This document shows, in pieces, positions 1 to 9,466 of a DNA stretch of 64,000 nucleotides. This DNA comes from Photobacterium rosenbergii (GTDB taxonomy: Bacteria > Pseudomonadota > Gammaproteobacteria > Enterobacterales > Vibrionaceae): positions 1-64,000 of the forward strand of contig NZ_PYMB01000001.1 in assembly GCF_003026455.1 (NCBI RefSeq), read 5' to 3'. Below the pieces are notes generated by a model. The model searched no databases. It was not told the DNA's origin and saw nothing but the letters and a program-made list of their open reading frames with translations. Made by a program: the position numbers and the translations under genes. Within the stretch, counting starts at the first letter, position 1. The number at the start of each line of letters is the position of its first letter.

Positions 1-160
1 GCGCGGATATCATCGTGGAGCTGGGATGCGGGAGCACCCAAAAGTGACTCCGAATACATTAGCGCAAACCAACCCCGTCATTAGAAATTGTAGTTGCAAT
101 AACGGGGCGGACCATACATTTTTGTATTTGGCGTTCGACATTTTTGTATTTGTTATAGCA

Positions 161-1078
161 TCATTGGTTGAGAAAATTAGCAATGTACCGGTAAGTCTGT
201 TCACAGTTGGGGGGGACAAGATCTTCCAAGTTTAAAAAAGCGTGAGTCATATTCTCGAAGTGATGGTGCTCTGTGGGGATCCCCAGCACTTGCAAGCGTT
301 CAACATAGCGCTTCCCTTCGTCCTGTAAGGGATCAAACCCAGCAGTTATGACTATTGTTTCAGGGTGGTTACTGGGTAACGCACTAAACAGTGGCGAGGC
401 GTCTCGGCGGTCTTCGCCTTGTTGGAAATATTGGTCAAAGTACCACTGCATCTTTGCTGTTTCTAAGAGGTAGCCTTCACGGTAGTCCACCAAGGAATCA
501 CTTGAAAAGGTGTAATCAAGGCTTGGGTAGATTAAGGCCAAATGGTTGACCTTTTCTGGGTTACGTTGGGCGAGGGTGGCAGCCAAAGCACCGCCAGCAG
601 AGTCCCCAGCAATCGAGACGGCTTGCTGAAAGGGAAGATCTAGTTGTTCTAGGGTACGGTTTATCTCCTCAAGGCTCATTATGCAATCCACCAAACCCTT
701 AGGGTAAGGGTATTCCGGCGCAAGGCGGTAGTCGATGGCTACGACAATATGCTGGCTGTGAAAAGCGAGGCGGCGGCTGATAGGATCGTAAACCTCAACA
801 CTGCCGCACATGTGGCCCCCTCCATGAAAGAAGATAAGCACCGGCAAAGTTTCATTTGGGGTGGGGTGGTAAATACGGCAGGGAATGGATGTCCCATTAA
901 CATGGGTGTCAATGATACAGCTTATCTCTACCTCAGAGACGACAAGTTGCTGGGTGATGGTCGCCAGTCCTAACCTTGCCATCTCTGGCGTTGGCGGAAT
1001 AGCCAGTAGGTTGGCTTGGTCAAGGGCATCATTGAATGATTTTAGCCATGTCTTCAGACTTGTTGGCATATCGGCCAT
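161..1078 (-). CDS. HSL-family alpha/beta hydrolase (esterase)
   Basis: Predicted 305-aa cytoplasmic serine esterase of the hormone-sensitive-lipase family. The oxyanion-hole motif HGGG is at residues 85-88 and the nucleophile motif GDSAGG has Ser about 160. A likely acid (GFDPLQDE, about 249) and His (MTHAF, about 279) complete the triad. No signal peptide is seen. The start has an AAGGAAG ribosome site a few bases upstream. The upstream LysR gene on the same strand overlaps the start by about 50 bases, so the two are probably co-transcribed. Substrate unknown; short-chain acyl esters are typical of the family. Confidence 0.85.
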   Translation of the reverse strand: MADMPTSLKTWLKSFNDALDQANLLAIPPTPEMARLGLATITQQLVVSEVEISCIIDTHVNGTSIPCRIYHPTPNETLPVLIFFHGGGHMCGSVEVYDPISRRLAFHSQHIVVAIDYRLAPEYPYPKGLVDCIMSLEEINRTLEQLDLPFQQAVSIAGDSAGGALAATLAQRNPEKVNHLALIYPSLDYTFSSDSLVDYREGYLLETAKMQWYFDQYFQQGEDRRDASPLFSALPSNHPETIVITAGFDPLQDEGKRYVERLQVLGIPTEHHHFENMTHAFLNLEDLVPPNCEQTYRYIANFLNQ

Positions 1079-2000
1079 GGGGGCTTCCTTGTTGCTTTAA
1101 CCGTTCGATTTCCGGCACACGCTCAATCAGATAATCCTTGAAGTTGGCACAGCGTGCAGGCATATACTTACGGGGTTTGAAATACAGATTGAGCTCAAAT
1201 TGACTACTCACATAGTTTTCTAACACAGGCTGTAGCGTTTTTTTGTCGAATTCGTGAGAAATCAAACTCAACGGTAAATAGGCTATTCCACCGCCATTAA
1301 GCGCTATATTTTTAAGGATTTCGCTATCATCAGCTTCTACAGTCTGGGCGATTTCGACCGTTGAGTACTCACCATCCAATTCAAAGATCCACCGGTTGCC
1401 CCCAACCAGTGTACTGGCATAAAGGCAACGATGATGTTTGAGGTCATCCGGTACAATAGGTTTGCCATTTTTCTCGATATAGCCCGGTGAGCAACACGCC
1501 ATCAAAGGTTCTCTTAGCAGTGAACGCTTAACCAATAGGCTGTCTTTATCTTGAAAGCCTCGATAAGTTGCATTGGCACGGATGGCAAAGTCGACATCAT
1601 GGACATGATCGACTTCGAACGCGGTTTCCAGTACGACAAAATTGATTGATGGGTGCTCTTGCAGGTATTCCCCGATGATTTGGCTGAGGTAGTGTTTCGC
1701 AAACAAAGGGGTGCTGGCGATTTTTATGGTGCCCCTGTCTTCGCTACTCATGTTCTGGACTTCATTGAAGACATCATCAATTTGGGTATGCAAAAGGCTG
1801 AACCTGTCGAATAAGCGTTGCCCAGCTTGGGTTGGCGTGATTTTTCGAGTGGTACGCTTAAGTAAGCTGACCCCCATGTTTTCTTCCAATTCATTCAGCC
1901 AACGGCTGGCTGCCGATGGTGAAATACTATTGTGCTTGGCCGCTTCGCTGATCGAACCTGTTCTCACAACATGAAGAAAGAAGACAACCTTGTCTAACAT
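1029..2000 (-). CDS. LysR-family transcriptional regulator
   Basis: About 323 aa with an N-terminal winged helix (residues about 1-60, pattern FLHVVRTGSISEAAKHN followed by SPSAASRWLNELE) and a C-terminal LysR effector-binding domain. I chose the internal Met (MLDKVVFF) over an upstream in-frame Met at 2021 because family members begin just before the helix-turn-helix. Its 3' end overlaps the start of the esterase gene, so it probably belongs to the same transcript. It is divergent from the FabG-like gene and may control it. Effector unknown. Confidence 0.82.
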   Translation of the reverse strand: MLDKVVFFLHVVRTGSISEAAKHNSISPSAASRWLNELEENMGVSLLKRTTRKITPTQAGQRLFDRFSLLHTQIDDVFNEVQNMSSEDRGTIKIASTPLFAKHYLSQIIGEYLQEHPSINFVVLETAFEVDHVHDVDFAIRANATYRGFQDKDSLLVKRSLLREPLMACCSPGYIEKNGKPIVPDDLKHHRCLYASTLVGGNRWIFELDGEYSTVEIAQTVEADDSEILKNIALNGGGIAYLPLSLISHEFDKKTLQPVLENYVSSQFELNLYFKPRKYMPARCANFKDYLIERVPEIERLKQQGSPHGRYANKSEDMAKIIQ

Positions 2001-2262
2001 GAGCACCCCCATAAAATCCATTTACCCACATATAGTTATAGCAAAAAAGTGCCAGAAAATGATGACGATATGGTGATCGGCGCTGTTAACGTCCCATATT
2101 CGCAAAGGTGATTTGCATCAATGTGACTAATCGTTTGGGGTGAATCTTCTAAAATACGAGAATACAGTGAGTTGTGTTGCCCGTCACAACTGCAGGCACT
2201 CGCTAATACCAGTTCTAACCGTTTGCTGTAACAGTTTGGTATTCATATAGGGGAATAAAAAA

Positions 2263-2997
2263 ATGCTAAATAACAAGGTGTGTATTGTAACAGGTGGTGC
2301 TCAAGGGATTGGCCGCTGCATCGTTGAAACCTTTGCCAAGAATGACGCACTACAAGTGTATGCATGCGACATGAACCTAGCCGCAATGGCTGACTTGGAA
2401 GCGAAGTACCCGAATGTAACCGGTATTGAGCTAAATGTTTGTGATCGTGAGAATATTGCGAATTTCGTTGAAAAAGTGAAATCAGCACACGGCAAGATTG
2501 ATGTATTGGTCAATAATGCCGGGGTAACTCGAGACAACCTAATTGAAAAAATGACTGAAGAAGATTGGGACTTGGTGTCTGACGTTAACCTAAAAGGTGT
2601 GTTTAACATGACGCAGGCCATCGCACCTGTCATGGTGGAAGGCGGTGCAGGCTCCATCATTACTATGTCTTCAGTTGTGGGTACCGACGGTAATATTGGC
2701 CAGTCTAACTATGCAGCCACTAAAGGTGGTGTGATTGCTATGACAAAAGGTTGGTCGAAAGAGTTTTCTCGCAAAGGTGCACAGGTACGGGCAAACTGTA
2801 TCGCACCAGGGTTTATTGAAACGCCAATGACTGTCGACCTTCCAGAAAAAGTATTGGACTTCATGCGCCACAAAACACCATTAGGCCGTATGGGCAAACC
2901 CGAGGATATCGCTAACGGTGCACTATTCTTAGCCAGTGATAACTCAGCGTTTATTACCGGACAAACACTTAAGATTGACGGTGGGCTAGTTATTTAA
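2263..2997 (+). CDS. Short-chain dehydrogenase/reductase (FabG/PhaB-like)
   Basis: A 244-aa NAD(P)-dependent reductase of the classical SDR family. The cofactor motif TGGAQGIG is near residues 10-17, NNAG at 84-87, the catalytic Ser near 136 and YAATK (Tyr150, Lys154) follow in order. Length and motifs match 3-oxoacyl-ACP reductase (FabG) or acetoacetyl-CoA reductase (PhaB). It is not next to fatty-acid synthesis or PHA genes here, so a specialised paralogue is likely. An AGGGGA ribosome site precedes the ATG. A terminator follows, so it seems monocistronic; the divergent LysR gene is the nearest candidate regulator. Confidence 0.88.
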   Translation: MLNNKVCIVTGGAQGIGRCIVETFAKNDALQVYACDMNLAAMADLEAKYPNVTGIELNVCDRENIANFVEKVKSAHGKIDVLVNNAGVTRDNLIEKMTEEDWDLVSDVNLKGVFNMTQAIAPVMVEGGAGSIITMSSVVGTDGNIGQSNYAATKGGVIAMTKGWSKEFSRKGAQVRANCIAPGFIETPMTVDLPEKVLDFMRHKTPLGRMGKPEDIANGALFLASDNSAFITGQTLKIDGGLVI

Positions 2998-3013
2998 AAA
3001 CTCAAATCGCCAT

Positions 3014-3045
3014 TATTTTGACGGTCGCTGAGGCGGCCGTTTTTA
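3014..3045 (+). terminator. Rho-independent terminator after the SDR gene
   Basis: The stem ACGGTCGC / GCGGCCGT (8 pairs, one G-U), with a four-base loop, is followed by TTTTATT. Confidence 0.75.
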
Positions 3046-3223
3046 TTGAACGCTGATTCATTAATCAAATATCTTATTTATAAATATTGATTTGAATGGT
3101 TACCTTAATAATATTTTTATATTGTGATAACAATCCTTTGAGAGTCTAATTTAAATCTTTACAAGCATATTGAGACTTTAGTAGATTACACCGCAAATTT
3201 ATACTTAGAATAAAAATTACACA

Positions 3224-4549
3224 GTGCAATCAAGCTCAACCGCTACCGATCTATTTTATCAACTTCTCGATGCAGATGATGATGGCAAACAAGCTATTTT
3301 ATCTGAATTAGCGTCCGATGATCCTGAGGCTTATAACGAGCTTCAGCAGCTTCTTGATGTTAGCGACAGGCAGCCTCTGACTTCACTTCTTGGTTTTCAC
3401 GCCCAACATGCAATGGGAACTGAACTCGATTTTTTAGGGCAGGTAGTTGATAAGTACCATTTAACTCATGAACTCGGTCGCGGAGGTATGGGGGTTGTCT
3501 ATGCCGCTCACCGGGCGGATGAGACGTTTGAACAGCAACTAGCCATTAAGTTTATCCAACCACAATTAACCGAGGTGTTGGGTAAACGTGCTTTATTTTC
3601 TGAAGCTCAATTATTGGCTCGCCTAAATCACCCTTGTATCGCTAAGGTATTTGATGGTGGTGAATATCAAGGCTGCGTGTATATAGTGATGGAATGTGTT
3701 GATGGTGATACTTTGAACAAGTATGTGCAGAAAAAAACACTTTCAACTAAAAATAAGCTGTCAATTTTTAAAAGCATTTGTTCTGCAATTGAGCATGCAC
3801 ACCAGAATCATATTTTGCATGCAGATATAAAACCTGAAAATATTCTGGTCGATAATCTTCATCAGCCGAAGTTACTTGATTTTAATTTAACACAGGCGAT
3901 CAACAGCAATACTGGTGAACAGAATAACGAACTGGTGGCGTTTAGTCGGGAATATGCTAGCCCTGAGCAGCAACATGGCGAATTCCTAACTCAGCAAAGT
4001 GATATTTATTCTTTAGGAAAACTCTTACAGTATTTGCTTCCTGACGCAAATGCTGACATTCAATCGGTGATTGAAAAAGCGATACAAGATCAACCAGAGC
4101 ATAGATACAGCAGTGTGAGTGAGTTGCGTTGTGATATAGAGAATATCCTCACACACCGGCCCATTTCAGTTAAACAAAATTTGCCACTTTATTGCTTAGG
4201 CAAGTTTGTACAACGCCGTCCAGTGCCTTTTATGTCTGGCTTTCTGCTGGTAATAACCATTGCTGTGTTTACGACTACGCTGACTGTTCAAAACCAGCGA
4301 CTGGTGGAAGAAAAAACGATAGCCGAAAACATGATGTATGAAGTTACCAGTATGATGTTTCATAGTAAGGGCAGCGATCAGGCATTGATGTCGGTTGGGG
4401 CAATGCTGGATATCTCAAGACGAAGAATATTATCTAATCCAGACCTGCCCAAACATATAAAGCAAAGGCTGTTAATGATAATGATGACCCCGACACCGGC
4501 AAAACCCAAGGTCGAGTTATCAGATAAGCGTAAGAAAACGCAAAAGTAA
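3224..4549 (+). CDS. Membrane-anchored serine/threonine protein kinase (PknB type)
   Basis: A 441-aa Hanks-type kinase. The N-terminal ~75 residues match the pre-kinase region common in sigma-factor-linked kinases. The glycine loop GRGGMGVV is at 85-92, the ATP Lys at 109, the catalytic loop HADIKPEN at 199-206 (Asp201, Asn206), the metal motif reads DFN (219-221) and SPEQ is at 246-249. One membrane segment lies near 336-356, with a short ~85-aa basic tail and no TPR or PASTA repeats. HRD Arg is Ala and DFG Gly is Asn, but Lys109, Asp201 and Asp219 remain, so activity is plausible. The GTG start is the only in-frame choice after the TAG at 3206-3208, and its ribosome site is weak. First gene of an operon with an ECF sigma factor. 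Confidence 0.85.
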   Translation: MQSSSTATDLFYQLLDADDDGKQAILSELASDDPEAYNELQQLLDVSDRQPLTSLLGFHAQHAMGTELDFLGQVVDKYHLTHELGRGGMGVVYAAHRADETFEQQLAIKFIQPQLTEVLGKRALFSEAQLLARLNHPCIAKVFDGGEYQGCVYIVMECVDGDTLNKYVQKKTLSTKNKLSIFKSICSAIEHAHQNHILHADIKPENILVDNLHQPKLLDFNLTQAINSNTGEQNNELVAFSREYASPEQQHGEFLTQQSDIYSLGKLLQYLLPDANADIQSVIEKAIQDQPEHRYSSVSELRCDIENILTHRPISVKQNLPLYCLGKFVQRRPVPFMSGFLLVITIAVFTTTLTVQNQRLVEEKTIAENMMYEVTSMMFHSKGSDQALMSVGAMLDISRRRILSNPDLPKHIKQRLLMIMMTPTPAKPKVELSDKRKKTQK

Positions 4550-4578
4550 AATAATAATAACTTAAGGAAAGAGAACCG

Positions 4579-6036
4579 ATGAAAATTTCGCGGTTGGCAA
4601 GTTTAACGGTATCCATTTTGTCTGCGGTTGTATCTGCTACTTCATATGCAGCCGATACAACTAAATCGCAGACAGGGTATTTTATTGATGCGCCTGTGAC
4701 AGGGTTATTCTATACGACCAGCTCAAATCTAACAGGGTTTACTGACAAAGGGGCTTTTCAATATCAACCTGGGGATGTTGTCAGCTTTTTTCTAGGCAAA
4801 GATGAGAAAGGGTTCTTGCTTACTCAACTGTCTGGGCAACAGGTGGTAACACCAACATTGTCATCAACAAGTCCAAGTAAAAGTATCAACTTAACCCGCT
4901 TGTTACTCTCTTTGGACAGTACACCAAAGAACCGGGAAGAGATCTTACTGCTCAGTGATATGCTGGCAGAGCCCAAGTTTCAGCAGCAACTACGCCAGTT
5001 GGATCTCAATATCCTTGATAGCGTGAAAGGCAGTATTGATATTGATTGGGTGTCAGCTCAAGACGCAGTGGAACACCTGAACCAAAGTCAGCAGTACATT
5101 GAAGAGAACTTTACCTCAGAGCAAGTGGTGTTCTCTCCTTTGAATAAACGCCTTAGCAATATAATGATCAAGAAAAAAGATCCTCAAGGCAAAGTGTGCC
5201 TAGTGGATCTTCGTTATATCGACCGACCCAACTACAATACACCGATTGGTGAAATAAAGTACCAGATCACGCCGACGCAAATGCTTCAATACCCAAGCTC
5301 AGGGGATTATTTTCGAAATTGCTACCTGGACCGCTCTAAAGGTTTAAAGGCGGAAGTTGAAGAGCCTATTTCTAATTTTGTTGATTCTCAAGGATTAGTC
5401 GCTTGCAGTATGAGGGGTTGTACACGTAATGATCTAAACGGTTTTGCGGTTGAAGACTTTGACGATGAAGGAGATTGGAAGTACCGCACAATGGCGATCA
5501 ATTTTGATCCTACTACTGAGTTGCTAATGGAAAAAGTGCAGGGGTTGGGGCCAAAAGAGCAAGTCCGTCATGCTAATCAAGGCGAGATGATTTGGTTTAC
5601 TTACCCAGAACAATTGGGCCATCAAATCCCATTTGAAGGAATCTGGCAGCAGACGACCTATATTGATACGGATATCCAGCAAAGTTGCTTAAAACTTGAG
5701 AATGATAGGGTGTGGCAAGGCCCAGTCGAAGAGGAAAACTGCCCTTCAGAGAGTACAGCATATACTCAGGATGTGACTGATGAGTTCGGCGATATGTGGT
5801 GGCTTAGCAATAGTTCGAGGACGGCTGAATTAGCACAAATGAATGTGATGGTTCGTTGGTATCCGGCGGGGATGCCTCCTCGATACACCACTTGGGAATA
5901 CCTTCCTGCCGGCAGAGAGTGGGATCAAGGGATCTTATATAGGTATCAGCAGAACATCACACGTAATCGTGATGGATCTGATCAGATTCAAACTTATGCC
6001 ATTTCAGAATTTAAGAAAGTATCCGGAGAGATCTAA
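4579..6036 (+). CDS. Secreted protein of unknown function in the kinase/sigma operon
   Basis: A 485-aa protein with a Sec signal peptide (residues 1-25, cleavage after SYA). Just after it comes a domain with the pattern FIDAPVTGLFYTT, TGFTDKGAF and YQPGDVVSFFLG, then LTRLLLSLD, a layout I know from gammaproteobacterial surface lipoproteins of unknown role. There is no lipobox Cys, so it is probably periplasmic or released. Several Cys residues in the C-terminal half could form disulfides. An AAGGAAAGAG ribosome site precedes the ATG. Its stop overlaps the sigma-factor start (TAATG), implying translational coupling. It could be a sensor, or an effector controlled by the operon; this is inference. 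Confidence 0.72.
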   Translation: MKISRLASLTVSILSAVVSATSYAADTTKSQTGYFIDAPVTGLFYTTSSNLTGFTDKGAFQYQPGDVVSFFLGKDEKGFLLTQLSGQQVVTPTLSSTSPSKSINLTRLLLSLDSTPKNREEILLLSDMLAEPKFQQQLRQLDLNILDSVKGSIDIDWVSAQDAVEHLNQSQQYIEENFTSEQVVFSPLNKRLSNIMIKKKDPQGKVCLVDLRYIDRPNYNTPIGEIKYQITPTQMLQYPSSGDYFRNCYLDRSKGLKAEVEEPISNFVDSQGLVACSMRGCTRNDLNGFAVEDFDDEGDWKYRTMAINFDPTTELLMEKVQGLGPKEQVRHANQGEMIWFTYPEQLGHQIPFEGIWQQTTYIDTDIQQSCLKLENDRVWQGPVEEENCPSESTAYTQDVTDEFGDMWWLSNSSRTAELAQMNVMVRWYPAGMPPRYTTWEYLPAGREWDQGILYRYQQNITRNRDGSDQIQTYAISEFKKVSGEI

Positions 6037-6608
6037 TGTCGTCAGGAAGCTCAGAAATCACCCAAATCATCAAACAGTGGCAAGCCGGTGATAAACAGGC
6101 AGAGAGTAAGTTATATCAATTTGCGTATTTACAGTTGCGGAATATTGCCAAACAGGAAAGAGACCGAAGTGCCGCGAAATATGGCCTTGAAAATCAAGTG
6201 TTGGTCGACAGTGTCAATAGTACAACGGCCCTGGTCCATGATGCTTACCTAAAGTTATCGAATACAGATATGGAAAGTGTTGAGAATAAGCGCGATTTCT
6301 ATCTTATGGCTGCCAAGGTGATGCGTCAGATCTTGATTGATAACGCTCGCTCACTTCAGGCACAAAAGCGCCAGCACATCACAATGATACCCAACTCTCA
6401 AGACGATAAGTTCGAGCAGTTGATGATTATGGATAAAGCACTGGAGCACTTTAGTGTTCGCTATCCTCGTCAGTCTAATGCGCTTAAATTAAAGTATCTT
6501 ATGGGAATGCGTACCAAAGAAATCAGCCATTTACTTGAGTGTAGCGCCAGCTTGATTGAGAAAGATCTTAAGTTTTCTCGTTGTTGGCTCCAGTCACGGA
6601 TGGCTTAA
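6036..6608 (+). CDS. ECF-type RNA polymerase sigma factor (kinase-linked class)
   Basis: A 190-aa sigma-70-like factor. Region 2 spans about residues 10-110 with the family pattern ALVHDAYLKL (65-74) and FYLMAAKVMRQILIDNAR; region 4 (about 132-188) holds the helix-turn-helix MRTKEISHLLECSASLIEKD. This matches the TIGR02999-type ECF factors that sit beside Ser/Thr kinases rather than anti-sigma factors. In Vibrio parahaemolyticus the related EcfP is, as I recall, activated by PknT phosphorylation of Thr63 near region 2.2. Here Thr63 and Thr64 lie just before ALVHDAY. The start codon overlaps the previous stop (TAATG). No anti-sigma gene is nearby. Confidence 0.85.
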   Translation: MSSGSSEITQIIKQWQAGDKQAESKLYQFAYLQLRNIAKQERDRSAAKYGLENQVLVDSVNSTTALVHDAYLKLSNTDMESVENKRDFYLMAAKVMRQILIDNARSLQAQKRQHITMIPNSQDDKFEQLMIMDKALEHFSVRYPRQSNALKLKYLMGMRTKEISHLLECSASLIEKDLKFSRCWLQSRMA

Positions 6609-6614
6609 CCAAAG

Positions 6615-8312
6615 ATGAAGTCTACGGTAACAAAAGTTGCAGTCAGCTTGGTGCTGGCTGTCGGTGGTTGGTGGTTGTACCAAACGCCTGCGGTTGCTTT
6701 GTCTGGTGAGAAGAGCTCGAGTGAACCTGTGCTTGCGGATACAAGCCATTCAACTGGCTATGGTGCGCAAAAAAAGATGCATGCAGTCGGCCCTGCACAC
6801 CTGTCACGCCAAGATTCAGCCTTTCCATCGGTATATGACATACCTAACCCAGATGCAGCGGAAGATAATGAGGTGGCAATTTTATCTAGCCAGTCAAAGC
6901 CAATGCATCAACGTTATGATAAACAAAGGTATAGCGCTGAAGTCTCTTCAATGTCATCCCTAGTAAACGATCGAAGAGAGACTGCCGCTAAACAGGGGTT
7001 GTCGGCAACGTCGTTGAATCCAATATCGGTAGGCTTGATCGGGGCTTTCGAAGTCAGTAACGTCGAAGTCAGACTTGAGGATGTCAATCTTGAAGCCTCT
7101 GGAGGAAATCATAAGCCAAGGGTTAACCCATCAGTCTTGAAACAGTTGCAGGCGACAGTTAAGCAATGGACTTTTTCGCAGCAAGCGCCGGCAAATTACT
7201 TTTTGCCATTGCACGGTTTGTTTAACGATCCTGATGGCGATACGTTGACCCAAAGAGCTAGCCTGAATATTGCGGGTATCACCGTGACTGGGAATGACAC
7301 ATTACATATTCAAGGTATTCCGCAAGCCCCAATTGTCTCACCTGTTTTGCACTTGGCTGCCAGGGATGATTTTCACGGTACTGGCCAAGTTGCTTGGGCA
7401 AAAGTCAATTTGTCGTTACCTTCTGTAGAGCCTTTACCAGAAGAGTCCTTGCACCCGCTAGAAGCCAAAACCTTATATAGGCTTGAAACCACTCACTTAC
7501 TTGAAGGTGTGTATTACAACTACGAAGTGGTGTTCTGCGAAGCATGGCGATTTATCGATGGCGTTGCGTATTTTGCAGCGTCAGATAACCGAACTCAGTG
7601 TCCACAGGACATTCAACTGCAGGAAATTGGATACTATAGCTTTAATGAACATAATGATCTTATCCTAAACAGCAATGTCGATGACATGAGACAGCAGCGC
7701 TGGCAACTCAAAAAGGAATATCCATCGACATTACAACCGGGAGTCACAAACTATTTCACCACCGTTTATGGTAATACTGCCAATGAGACTTACACCATGC
7801 AGGCCAGTAAGCGTGCGATGGAGGCAAGGCTTAATATCAGAACCGGAGAATACGAATACCAGATGGTGATGTTTGATTACCTCTATCCGCAAGCCAATGG
7901 ACAATATGTCTTGGGGCAAATTGGAAATTACATCTATGATTGGCGTTTACCCGGAATTCCTCATGAGAGTATGGACTCTGATTTAAACATGCAGTCTTGG
8001 CTAAGTGATTTATCTTGTGCACAGTTACGTCCTTTTTGGCAAAGTTCAGAAATGGCCGGTCAAGGTGAAACCGGCGATATTATTTCAAACTCTTTCGACC
8101 CTTATGGTAAAGATCCACATCCTATCGAATGTGCGCATTGGTGGCATGATGAATGGCAGAAAGAGTATGTTTTTATGAATTTGCATTACAATGACTACGA
8201 TATTTTTGTACCAGGTGAAATATATAGCTACGTGCTTAAACCAAAGCCTCAATATGCTCACCTAGTTGAAGAAGTGAAATTAAACTTTCAATACTTCAAC
8301 CGTAAAGATTAA
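6615..8312 (+). CDS. Secreted or membrane-anchored cadherin-like protein
   Basis: 565 aa. The N-terminal hydrophobic segment (about 8-29) is a signal peptide or anchor. A cadherin/Ig-like domain (about 180-270: PLHGLFNDPDGDTLT, IQGIPQAP, AARDDFHGTGQVAW) is followed by a ~270-aa Cys-containing C-terminal module starting at HPLEAKTLYRLE. The same domain pair in the same order is in the lipoprotein at 9467-11797. It starts six bases after the sigma-factor stop and is the last gene of the operon. Function unknown; a cell-surface adhesin or a target of the sigma factor is possible. The weak ribosome site suggests coupling to the upstream gene. Confidence 0.72.
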   Translation: MKSTVTKVAVSLVLAVGGWWLYQTPAVALSGEKSSSEPVLADTSHSTGYGAQKKMHAVGPAHLSRQDSAFPSVYDIPNPDAAEDNEVAILSSQSKPMHQRYDKQRYSAEVSSMSSLVNDRRETAAKQGLSATSLNPISVGLIGAFEVSNVEVRLEDVNLEASGGNHKPRVNPSVLKQLQATVKQWTFSQQAPANYFLPLHGLFNDPDGDTLTQRASLNIAGITVTGNDTLHIQGIPQAPIVSPVLHLAARDDFHGTGQVAWAKVNLSLPSVEPLPEESLHPLEAKTLYRLETTHLLEGVYYNYEVVFCEAWRFIDGVAYFAASDNRTQCPQDIQLQEIGYYSFNEHNDLILNSNVDDMRQQRWQLKKEYPSTLQPGVTNYFTTVYGNTANETYTMQASKRAMEARLNIRTGEYEYQMVMFDYLYPQANGQYVLGQIGNYIYDWRLPGIPHESMDSDLNMQSWLSDLSCAQLRPFWQSSEMAGQGETGDIISNSFDPYGKDPHPIECAHWWHDEWQKEYVFMNLHYNDYDIFVPGEIYSYVLKPKPQYAHLVEEVKLNFQYFNRKD

Positions 8313-8325
8313 TCATTGTGTTATT

Positions 8326-8352
8326 AACCAGGGCGTTAACTTTGCCCTGGTT
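8326..8352. terminator. Convergent (two-way) terminator hairpin
   Basis: The perfect stem AACCAGGGC / GCCCTGGTT with a nine-base loop lies between two convergent genes. T-rich flanks on both sides would let it serve both strands. Confidence 0.7.
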
Positions 8353-8370
8353 TATCCATATTCAGGAAAC

Positions 8371-9243
8371 TTAAAAACTCCACAAGGCTTGAATGCCCGT
8401 ATTAAAACTATAGGTTTCAGCATCAGGCAAAATGGCTAAGCCTTGTCTTTCTTCGCCTTGGTTATCAATGAAGGATACCGGCTCAGGATCGGTCTCAAAG
8501 CGCTTTTCATAGCCCATCATGACATACCAACCCAAATGTAGCCCCTTCATCACTTCATAACTTAGCGTACCTTCAAGCGATGTACGGAAGCCGAAATCAT
8601 CAAAGGTGGTATCCACAAATTTGGTATTCTCTGTGGTACTCCAGATAGGGACACCAATTATCCACCGGCCGCTTAACTTCCACTTGTTGCTACCGAATAA
8701 AGTGCCATTGTCATAGGCGACACCAGCATCAATGAAGATATCGGTTGATTTCTCTTCCCAAGTGTCGCCTTTGCGAAACACCGGGTTTTCATAACCGTTC
8801 AAGCCTTCAAGTCCATAACGTTTATATGACTGATAGGTGAGAGACGGCCCAGCCACAATTCGCCAGTCTGGAGTCCACTTGTAATGGATCAGAATATTGG
8901 TGGATGTTTTAAGGTACTCAAATTGATTTTTTTGGTAAGCCTGTCCGTTATTTCCATGCCAAGTCTCTGTTGTGCTAACAGGCGAAAAGGTTGCCAATGC
9001 ATCTATCGAAAAATCAAATTTTTCATTGATTCGGTAAAGGCCCCCGGTGTTAAGCATCGGGCTTGATGCAGAGACATCCGATTTAGCAACACCTTGCCCG
9101 GAATAAGATTCTTGATAGGTGATATTTTCAACACCCATTGTGATATAAGAATAACCCGCCTTGTCATTGGCAAATGTTGGAAATGCCAGCAAGGTGGCTG
9201 GAAATAAACCTAACCAACACCTTTTTTTCATTTTTTTATCCAT
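8371..9243 (-). CDS. Outer-membrane beta-barrel protein
   Basis: A 290-aa protein with a signal peptide (cleavage after FPTFA, about residue 25), many alternating hydrophobic/aromatic strands (YRINEKFDFSIDALATFS, WRIVAGPSLTYQ, LHLGWYVMMGY) and a C-terminal aromatic end (ALWSF) typical of BAM-assembled barrels. Predicted as an 8-12-strand outer-membrane porin-like or structural barrel of unknown ligand. It is divergent from the large lipoprotein gene and convergent with the kinase operon, so a shared surface role with those proteins is a guess from position only. Confidence 0.75.
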   Translation of the reverse strand: MDKKMKKRCWLGLFPATLLAFPTFANDKAGYSYITMGVENITYQESYSGQGVAKSDVSASSPMLNTGGLYRINEKFDFSIDALATFSPVSTTETWHGNNGQAYQKNQFEYLKTSTNILIHYKWTPDWRIVAGPSLTYQSYKRYGLEGLNGYENPVFRKGDTWEEKSTDIFIDAGVAYDNGTLFGSNKWKLSGRWIIGVPIWSTTENTKFVDTTFDDFGFRTSLEGTLSYEVMKGLHLGWYVMMGYEKRFETDPEPVSFIDNQGEERQGLAILPDAETYSFNTGIQALWSF

Positions 9244-9466
9244 GACTGAATGTTGGCCGAGGATATTAACGGACAGATTTAATTTTCCAAGCTTTAGAAA
9301 GAAAAAAAAGAAAAATAAATTTTACGGTTTTTTTATTGAATTTCGTTTCTTGATAGAAAGTAGTAAAGCCATAAAAATACAGGCCTTCCTTGTACGAGTA
9401 GTGACTGACAAGGAAGACAAAATAATATGACAAAGGTTTAATCCAATCCATCAAGGGACGTTACAC

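Noticed and set aside
3224-4549. Inactive pseudokinase
   Set aside because: Catalytic Asp, metal Asp and ATP Lys are all present despite the HAD and DFN changes.
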